From Tuctoria greenei (taxonomy: Eukaryota; Streptophyta; Magnoliopsida; Poales; Poaceae), in the NCBI GenBank assembly GCA_036927565.1, contig JAYESD010000003.1, positions 100,673,591 to 100,737,590 of the forward strand: a DNA stretch of 64,000 bases. Reading direction: 5' to 3'. The notes beneath the pieces are model-generated. The model saw only the letters and a list, made by a program, of their open reading frames with translations. It was not told the origin of the DNA and made no database searches. Below are positions 57,353 through 64,000 of this stretch, piece after piece; within the stretch, counting starts at the first letter, position 1; every line of letters begins with the position of its first letter. Both the position numbers and the translations under genes were made by a program.

Positions 57353-58170
57353 TGTCGGTGGTATGGAACCGGCAGATCTCCCTACACTGCTAAAGTGATA
57401 GGGGATTTTGATGTTCGGTGTGGGCGCGCGGAGATTCAAGAAGGTGAGTAGGAATTGACACAAGAGACACAAGAGTTTACGTGGTTCGGGCCGCCTGAGC
57501 GTAATACCCTACTCCACGGATGTGTTGGTGTTGTATTAGCTGTATGAGCTTCTGTTGAGCGTCAATGGCGTATGTGCATCTGTGTCGTCGGCCTGTCCTT
57601 TTATAGTACAAGGGCAGGCCGTTACAAATTAGCCTGGCCCGACATGTGGCCCCGGCGGTTACTAGTATTGATACACGTTTAATTGCACTTAATGACCCTG
57701 TAACGGGCTTTGCCAGCACCGTTACTGGTGTTAAGATCATCCGTTTAAGTGTCATTAATATGGTATTAATGACACTTAATCGGGTCTTGAAGTCCTTGAA
57801 GATCCGGAGCTGTTGTGGGTCTTCCGGAGGTTAGGGGTTGAAGATCCGACGATTGGACACGTGGCAGCTCCGGAGCATGCTGTGGGAAACAGGAGCTCCG
57901 GAGCTACCTGACACGTGTCAGGTACGGAGCTTCTCTCGGTCTGGGGTTAAGTCCGGAGGTGCCATTTTGGTACGTGGTCTGGAGCTTCCCCCTTGTGGGC
58001 GGTAGCTCCGGTTTGATAGTACACGTGGCGACCCTGGGATTAACCGTGTTGGAGAAGCGGATCCGGTTATATCTGACATGTGGGCCTTCGAAGGTCTTCA
58101 AATCAAGTATATGACTTTCCTTTGAGATCTTTGTAACCTTAAGGGGTGTACGGTTTCTAGGGTACCGACA
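57353..58170 (-). repeat. G2 5' LTR (818 bp)
   Basis: Plus-strand ends are TGTCGGTGG and GGTACCGACA. A 15-bp perfect palindrome with a 3-base loop lies at 57746-57778 (TAAGTGTCATTAATA, TGG, inverted copy). The TATA box is at 57599-57605 within a stem (57589-57598 with 57612-57621). CACGTG-type motifs are at about 57856 and 57910. Confidence 0.92.
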
Positions 58171-60115
58171 CTCCCTCTGCTGGATCTTATCTTCTTCTTG
58201 TTGGAGGCTAACCTCCTTATTATCGAGCTCCTATGGACACTTGAGGAGAGTTTCCCTTAACTCTTTGAGACTCTCTGAGTGGCTGTCAGCCATTTCACGG
58301 GCCTTCTCTGCATGCTCATAGATCTCCCGAGTATTCTTGTCGAGGGCCTTAATAGCGGCCTCTCACTCACCTAAGGCCCTGTTCAGGAACGACTGGCGGC
58401 TTTTTCCTTTGCCACCCACTCCTTCTGTTTTGCGAGCCTAGATTGTGTCACCTTTGTCTCGAAGATAAGCCTATTGTGCCAACGCCCTAGCGTGTTGCGC
58501 TCTTCTTCGAGAAACATGCGATTGTAGTCAAAAGCAAGCTTGACCTATAGGAGGCTTGAGCAGGCATTATTGATTTACGACCCTATGGGAATTGGCTCCG
58601 GGCCCACTTGAGGTGCCTATGTAGGCTCCAACGGGTCTTCTAAGATAAAATTAGGAGCCTACAGCATAAGCGTGTTCTACAGCTACTCCACATCACCGGG
58701 GCCAATCTCTGGGAGCTCATCAATCTCTATCGAAGTCGAGGAAGGTACTGCAGCTAGGACTTCCATCTCCGAGCTGGGAAGGAGGGTTCAGTTGCCAGAT
58801 CTTTGACACCCGGAGCTAGCGAGGAGGGATCCGCGGCCATATCTTCAGCCATCGCCTTAAAAGTCAGAGCACCAACATCCGGATCCTCTTGAGCACGATC
58901 AAGCAAGGTCACCTTTTGGGTTGCCACCTCCAGAGCTGGCGCTGGAACTTCCGTTGGGGCTTCATCGATATCCAGCGCTGATGCCGAAACCTCCACAACT
59001 GGCTCTACAACCACTAGAGCTTGCTCGAGTACTTCTTCCACGTGGTCCAACGCTACCACGGGTTTTTCGATCCTTTGTACTTGACTTGTGTCCATGACAG
59101 TCGGCGTTTGAGCAGTTGTGTTGTTTGCCACAATGACTGGGGGAGGGGTTGGAGCTGAGGCAGGAGCTTCAGCTTGCATAGTCTCCACACTGCCATAGGC
59201 ACCGGAGCTACAGTCTCCTTCATTGATACCCTGGAAATAGAACATAGAGAATTTGAGACAAAGCAAGAAACAAAATCAATACAAAAGCTGAAGGTTCGGC
59301 CCTTACCTGGGGATGTTTCCACTCCACTCGGCACGGATCTGCTTTCTTCGGCGCATGGAGCTAGAACCCCCTGTCGTCGGTGTGGCGGATGCTCCAAGAC
59401 CCGAACCAGATGTTGAGGTGGCCGTCGCCGCTTCTACCATTGGTACCTCCATCGTCGAAGGATGCACTACGGACCTAGAGCCATCCGCTGGCACCGGGAT
59501 GAGAGTCGATTTGCTAGACCCAGCGCCCTCTTTGGGCACTAGATCTGAAGCACCATCCGGAGCTGGGGGCACGACCACCACAAACCTTAGTCGAGGCTGA
59601 GGGTTCACTTCTTGTGGAGCATCCCTCATGCCGCTTCTGTCACTTCTTCTCAGCTTCTGCTTCAGACTCAGAGCTTTGATGGGGGCTTTCTCCTTGCCTC
59701 GACTTGAAGTTGATTTTTTGGGAGGTGAAGTCACAAGACCTTTGCCTTTGCTGCTAATTGGCGTAGGCTCAGAGCCTTCATGAGGGCAGGGAGCTCCAGG
59801 GATCACAATCCCCGCGGGAGGAGTGCTCTGATTCTTATCCACAACGCCCGGATCATCAAGTGCTGGCATCTTCCTTCGTAGCTCCCTACTAAACTCTAGA
59901 ATGATGTTCAGGGGTAGGAAATCCGCCGGAGGTGTCAGATAAACGGGATGAATGGCTCCGTGGTGCATTTTTTGGAGATGAAGCTTCAAAACCTTTTCAT
60001 CCAAATTGGATCCGATACTAGTATCAATCTGGTATGGATCCATCTCACCACTGAATGCCCATGCAGGACATTCCCTCATCTTTCCTATTCAGCAAGCCCA
60101 CTGGCTGATTTATGT
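58171..60115 (-). pseudogene. G4: truncated third copy of the Tat antisense gene
   Basis: On the minus strand the sequence begins within the gypsy-type transposon domain. A piece at 60115-60090 is frameshifted, then MRECPAWAFSGEMDPYQIDT aligns with the REKLAWALNSVMDDDRVET part of G2. It continues to the exon-1 end RRRKQIRAEWSGNIP at 59307. After an intron, exon 2 (59230 onwards) is rich in Ala/Pro/Val/Glu (EAPASAPTPPP, ALDIDEAPTEVPAPALEVAT). Coiled-coil-like sequence follows to 58171, where G2 is inserted. It is more diverged than G1 and G2. The N-terminus, promoter, LTRs and pol of this element are absent from the window. Confidence 0.75.
59231..59306 (-). other. Intron of the G4 antisense gene (76 bp, phase 2)
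   Basis: Donor CCCAG|GTAAGGGCC and acceptor TTCTATTTCCAG|G are both near consensus. The exon-2 frame directly after the acceptor reads VSMKE, aligning with VSKKG of G2. A frame change after it is needed to follow the acidic linker. Confidence 0.75.
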
Positions 60116-60117
60116 CC

Positions 60118-61447
60118 CGTGGACCCAGTTAAATGATTCAAACTTTCCTATTAGAATTTAATTCCAGATTTTGATCCAACTTTGAAAATTCATATCTCCC
60201 TTATACTTTGGCCAAAAATTCTCAAATAAATTTTTTACAACCAGGATGATCTGTAATTTGCATTGGCGCACATGAACCAATATTAAAATATATAAATTGT
60301 CCTCAATAATTCCATGAAGCAAAATGACTTTTGAATTACTTCCTGATGATTTATTCATTAGAAAATTCTCTTTTCGGGCCAGATTGTTCTACATAAATCT
60401 ACTGATATTAATTAAAAATTTGAGAACCATTGGACTTGATTTAGTGGTTCTAATTGTGTTCCAAATGCCTATGTCTCTGAAAAATACGAAAACAACATAA
60501 ACCAATTCCAGCTTTTATCCAAACTTGTGAATTCAATATCTCTCTGTAGGAATCTCCAAAAATCATGAAACCAATTAATTTAAATTAATAATATTATGAA
60601 ATTAATAAAAAGTCAAGTCTGCAGTATGACAAACCCTCAGGAATATCTTAGTAATTCAGAGAAGCCAAATTAGTTGAGGAATAGTTCAGGACACAACTTC
60701 CATCAACATCCCCTGAAATTTGACATGCTGAGTCCCTACATAATATAGGAATTTCTGTAAAAGTATCATAGTCATTGAATTTGATCTTCTTCAAATTTCT
60801 GCAAAATCATTCCAGCTTCACCATATGTCTAAAGTTTAGACTACGTCCTTTCTTTCCAAAAATATTCCTTTGATCAAATTGATGTTCCTGTTTGTTTCTT
60901 TTGCACGACAGAGTCCAACACTTCTTTATTCTTAGTATTGATCATATTAGAGTCATAAACAAGTTCGGTTCTTATATTTATCACTTACATTATACAATTG
61001 TTCATTTTTATGTCAATAGGGTACACGGTGAAGGAGTTCGACGAAGAACCTCATTTGATCAGCAGGAGGTTGATTGGATTTTGAACAAGTCATTCAGCAG
61101 GCTTCTAACATTTTCTAATATCAACAAGGCAAGCCCTGGTTTGCAAAGCGCTACTAAAAAGTTCTGATTTGTATCACCTATGTCTACAGTAAGTTATGTG
61201 CATTAGGGCTAAGGTGATTGATAATCCACTTGCATGTCCAGATCACCCCATGGAGTATTTTGGTTGTTGTTAAGTCATTGTGTAGACTATGCTATGCTAA
61301 ATGTTTTATTGGATTCGGTAGAAGTCGAGTATTTGGAATCTACTCGTATGGCTAGGACTTTTTTCACATGGGATTGGTTCAAGAAATGGAGTAGTAATCT
61401 GAATGAGACCGAGCAGGGGCGTTGGATGCAGCAAGACATGGTATTGC
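60118..61447 (+). repeat. Fragment of a Tekay-type LTR
   Basis: It aligns in order with the middle to late part of the central LTR (13700-14830): CCCGTGGACCCAGTTA-like start, GAATTTAATTCC at 60156, CGGTAGAAGTCGAGTATTTG at 61316, and GAGACCGAGCAGG at 61406. The beginning of that LTR is missing, because the left side is the G4 antisense gene. The right side is cut by the CACTA element. No gene is supported. Confidence 0.75.
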
Positions 61448-61860
61448 CACTACAGGAATATCGATCACTTATGTCGGCCAAAGCCGACGTAAGTAAGGCA
61501 TAAACCGACGTAAGTAACTTAATTACGTCGGTTTTCCTTTACTTATGTCGGCTACTGGCCGACGTAGACTTTTGGACGTAATTAAGGTGACTTACGTCGG
61601 CCACCGGCGTAAGTTACCTTAATTACATCGGTCTGCAGAAGCCGATGTAAGTTAAGTGGTGAGATGGGCCTTGGGCTGGGCCAGAGGACTTACGTCGGCC
61701 AGAGCATGCCGACGTAAGTTAAGTGCTCTAACTTATGTCGGCTGATCCAAACTGACGTAAGTTATGTGGTTTAACTTACGTCGGTATGGTCTGACCAACG
61801 TAAGTTAAACTGGGCTAACTTACGTCGGCATTTCCATAGCCGACGTAAGTTAAGTTTTCG
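61448..61860. repeat. CACTA subterminal repeats: paired inverted 12-bp motifs
   Basis: The motif ACTTACGTCGGC and close variants (ACTTATGTCGGC, ATTACATCGG) occur about 18 times. They are arranged as head-to-head pairs separated by 3-9 bases, so about nine hairpins follow each other (for example at 61464-61490, 61693-61717 and 61817-61849). In En/Spm such motifs bind the element-encoded protein and are sites of methylation control. The function here is inferred by analogy. Confidence 0.85.
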
Positions 61861-62004
61861 ATTTTTTTTAAAAAACTGAAACTGACTACCTCGCTCGATG
61901 GCGAGAACACAGAACAGTACACAGATATACAGAACACTATACAGAACACAAAACAGTTGCAAATTAAGTTCCAAAACATCAAAAACAACAAAACATCCAC
62001 CAGG

Positions 62005-62058
62005 CTACACGCTAGCTCCTCCACTGCCTCCGGGATCTTCTCGACGTGTTCCCGAACC
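62005..62058 (-). CDS. Second copy of the terminal exon of the CACTA gene
   Basis: After an acceptor, CTTTTGCAG, it encodes GSGTRREDPGGSGGASV and a TAG. The same exon, slightly different (GSGTRRDPGGSGGASV), occurs at 62484-62534 with the same acceptor. One of them is a duplicate, and which is used cannot be told. Between them lies a long foldback. Confidence 0.6.
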   Translation of the reverse strand, partial: GSGTRREDPGGSGGASV

Positions 62059-62133
62059 CTGCAAAAGAAACATAGTCACTAGTAAGCATCAATGTCAACT
62101 CAATGATAACATCAGAGTCCAAAAACATCAATG

Positions 62134-62312
62134 ATAATGTTGGAGTTGGATTGCTTCACATTAAGTCATAACCTGGTCTATCACAGAAGGTTTCAAGAGG
62201 TAATGTATTGGTCTTTGATATTTTTTAACAGTCATGCTACATTACCTCTGGAAACCTTATGTGATAGCCCAGGTGCATGACTTAATGTGAAGCAATCCAA
62301 CTCTAACATTAT
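62134..62312. repeat. Foldback with 74-base arms and 30-base loop
   Basis: Left arm 62134-62207 and right arm 62238-62312 are inverted copies with about six mismatches and one small bulge. Both arms contain GAGTTGGATTGCTTCAC followed by ATTAAGTCAT. It lies between the two terminal exons of the CACTA gene. It could be a MITE or a precursor of a small RNA; no TSD is obvious. Confidence 0.8.
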
Positions 62313-62483
62313 GGTATTACCCACCAAAAGCTTGATTACACTTAACTTCCTCGCCACTATAGGAATCAATATCTGACAAGTCATCAAGATCTACCTCTAT
62401 GTTCTACCTCCTTATCTCTTTATGTAAAATACTAAAATGGATATAACAATATTAAAGAGAGAGTTTATCACCTGTTTCGGTGT

Positions 62484-64000
62484 CTACACGCTAGCCCCTC
62501 CACTGCCTCCGGGATCTCGACGCGTTCCGGAACCCTGCAAAAGAATCATAATTAGGATGAATTAGAAGTCCATAATTAGAAGTCCATAAAACAACTAGTC
62601 AATAGTGTGAGTAACCCATTTGCTAAATTAAATGTGATGCAAGTAACTTCTTCAACATAATGAAAAGGGAATCAAACTCCTAGGGCCCTCAAACTCCTAG
62701 AGCCGACCCTGAGTTGGTGGTGGATCAAAAGGGAATCATGCATTCAACATAATGAAAATCTATGTTATGGGAGCGGTGGAAGTTGCATTTCAGGGATGAC
62801 ATGGATGTCCTCCTCTAACAAGTTTCTATTCGACATTAAGGCTAAAACTCATAATAACAAGGTGTACAGAAAACAAAAAGAGGGATAGACAATATTACCT
62901 GCTCCGGTGTCTGCTGCGGCGGAAGCGTAGGAATCTCGATGTCCTGACCGTTGTGTCGAGCAAGAGCCTACCATTGCAAGATATTAGAAGATATATGTTA
63001 TTGAAGTGCTGTTAAATTTAACTACGGTACTTTAAATTACTTACCACCACCGTTGCTTGCATCTGGCGCCATCATTAAGTCCGTCCTCTGCTGCTCATCC
63101 CTTGCCTCCGCTCTCGTCCTCTCCAGCTCTGCCTGAGTTTGCGTCAGCATCTCCCTCATGGCCTGTCACTCCAGCTGGGTCTGGGAGAGACGACCACTGG
63201 TCCCAGGGTCGAAGCCTGCGACGATGAAGCGCCTCTCAAAGGCCGCGTTGACCTCGAGTCGACAACTCCATCAAAAATGGCAAACCTGCAAAAGAATTAA
63301 AACACTAAGTAGAAGAAGATTAATTGAAAAAGAAATGAAACACACGAAGAACTCACCGTCCGTGGGCCTTCCCGCCTCCGCTTGCGTACGCGGCTTGGGG
63401 GTCGATCGGCGCGCTTTCCCAATCGTAATGCGCACCGTTTATCTTCGCGACCTCCTACGCGTACTTTGTCAACAAAACAAATAAATCTTGTAAGCATGTC
63501 AATAATAGTATTAGTTATAATGAAATTGATGAACTTCAAAAACTTACCAGTCGGTCGGCTGCGACCTGACTACACTGCCCTGCCTGAGAAGGGTCACTTC
63601 CCTTGTGACCTCTCTTCCAAACCTGGGTCGGGGTCGGCTCATGACCCATCTCTCGCTCCTGTACAGCCGTGTTAGTGAGATAAATAATATATTAGGAACA
63701 CACAAATAAAATAAAAAGGTACTTACCATGCGTTTAGCCAAACGCAAGTAGCCGTCGCCGCCATAGTTGTGCTTGCCCTCGGACCCCATGCGGTACTGTC
63801 TAGCCTTCGTGGACTTGATGAAAGCGTCGCTAGCCCAGTACCGACAGAGAGCTAAGTACGCCTCGATGTTACCCTGTAACCAGGAAATACTAACCTGCAC
63901 ATATTTCATTTTTCATCAACGCAATTAACATACGTAGATATTGTAAATATTTAACAATATTAAAAACTTACCTCTGTGTATTGCTCCTCTGTCAAGTAGG
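62484..64000 (-). CDS. CACTA transposase gene, Transposase_24 type, 3' exons (partial)
   Basis: Minus-strand exons read from splice sites are: 64000-63972 (YLTEEQYTE, open at edge), 63894-63727, 63658-63548, 63454-63357, 63285-63045, 62967-62899 and 62534-62484. Donors are mostly GTAAGT or GTGAGT. The conserved part is ALCRYWASDAFIKSTKA, GSEGKHNYGGDGYLRLAKRM, EREMGHEPTPTQVWKRGHKG, INGAHYDWESAPIDPQ and ASGGGKAHGR, then RFAIFDG. This pattern is that of the plant Ptta/En/Spm transposase domain. The exon 63285-63045 has a frameshift and a TGA within a coiled-coil-like segment (MREMLTQTQAELERTRAEAR), so this copy may be inactive. The last exons are Pro/Gly-rich. It would act on the element ends in the nucleus. 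Confidence 0.72.

Larger units (their letters stand above)
45760..58170 (-). mobile_element. G2: Tat-lineage Ty3/gypsy element with antisense gene, near complete
   Basis: On the minus strand the order is 5' LTR 58170-57353, primer-binding site, gag, protease, RT, RNase H, second RNase H, integrase, spacer, antisense gene (plus strand 47036-50097), polypurine tract and 3' LTR 46500-45760. The target duplication CTCCC is perfect (45755-45759 and 58171-58175). Few changes break the genes, so it is the best preserved gypsy element here. It is inserted in a truncated antisense gene of another Tat element (G4). Confidence 0.93.
61448..64000 (-). mobile_element. CACTA (En/Spm-type) DNA transposon, one end and 3' part of its gene
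   Basis: The end starts CACTACAGGAATATCG, the CACTA signature, and breaks the LTR fragment. Just inside lies a dense array of inverted 12-bp motifs. A multi-exon gene of the plant En/Spm transposase type (Transposase_24) is on the minus strand and runs beyond the right edge. The other end and the 3-bp target duplication are outside the window. Confidence 0.85.

Noticed and set aside
58171..60115. G4 as an intact host gene with an intron
   Set aside because: It is truncated on both sides, frameshifted and homologous to the antisense genes of G1 and G2, so it is an element fragment.
61464..61850. A CRISPR-like array of short repeats
   Set aside because: The repeats are 12 bp, alternate in orientation and lie at a CACTA end in plant DNA; there are no uniform spacers or cas genes.

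Overview
The window is plant nuclear DNA, almost certainly from a grass. No host gene, tRNA, rRNA or CRISPR array could be supported. Essentially every base belongs to nested transposable elements. The evidence is grass-type Ty1/copia and Ty3/gypsy polyproteins, long terminal repeats with matching target-site duplications, Tat-type gypsy elements with an extra gene on the opposite strand, and one end of a CACTA transposon. The species cannot be named from the sequence.

Layout from left to right. 1-2208 is the 5' end of an Athila-like gypsy element on the minus strand. It sits in the gag region of a decayed plus-strand copia element (copia-1, to 10003), which itself sits in the RT region of a Tekay/Del-like gypsy element. 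That host element is a composite: internal domain A (10004-12076), a central LTR (12077-15523 plus 38449-38646), a heavily deleted internal domain B (38647-41763) and a right LTR (41764-45749). The central LTR is split by a second copia element on the minus strand (copia-2, 15524-38443, TSD CTTTT). The 3' LTR of copia-2 is in turn split by a Tat-type gypsy element, G1 (17023-30069, TSD GCRCC). To the right, a related and better preserved Tat element, G2 (45760-58170, minus strand, TSD CTCCC), is inserted in a third, truncated copy of the Tat antisense gene (G4, 58171-60115). G4 abuts a fragment of a Tekay-type LTR (60118-61447). A CACTA element starts at 61448 and runs off the right end.

The most notable system is the antisense gene of the Tat elements. 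It lies between pol and the 3' LTR, opposite to gag-pol. It encodes an N-terminal domain of the 'putative gypsy type transposon' kind, a Pro/Ala/Glu/Val-rich linker and a C-terminal coiled coil. All three copies carry a 76-79 bp intron at the same place and in the same phase. Since it is antisense to the genomic RNA, such an intron would survive retrotransposition. The G1 and G2 copies share a promoter-like motif about 115 bp before the start codon. Short palindromes separate the convergent pol and antisense genes. The LTR TATA box lies in the loop of a stem with two compensatory base-pair changes between families. G1 and G2 also share an in-frame TAG between protease and RT.

Other observations include a roughly 125-bp piece of Athila LTR inside copia-1 protease, a foldback resembling a small-RNA precursor or MITE inside the CACTA element, an array of inverted 12-bp motifs at the CACTA end, and a duplicated terminal exon in its gene. 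All coordinates, homologies and domain names come from reading the sequence and its internal copies; no database search was possible.
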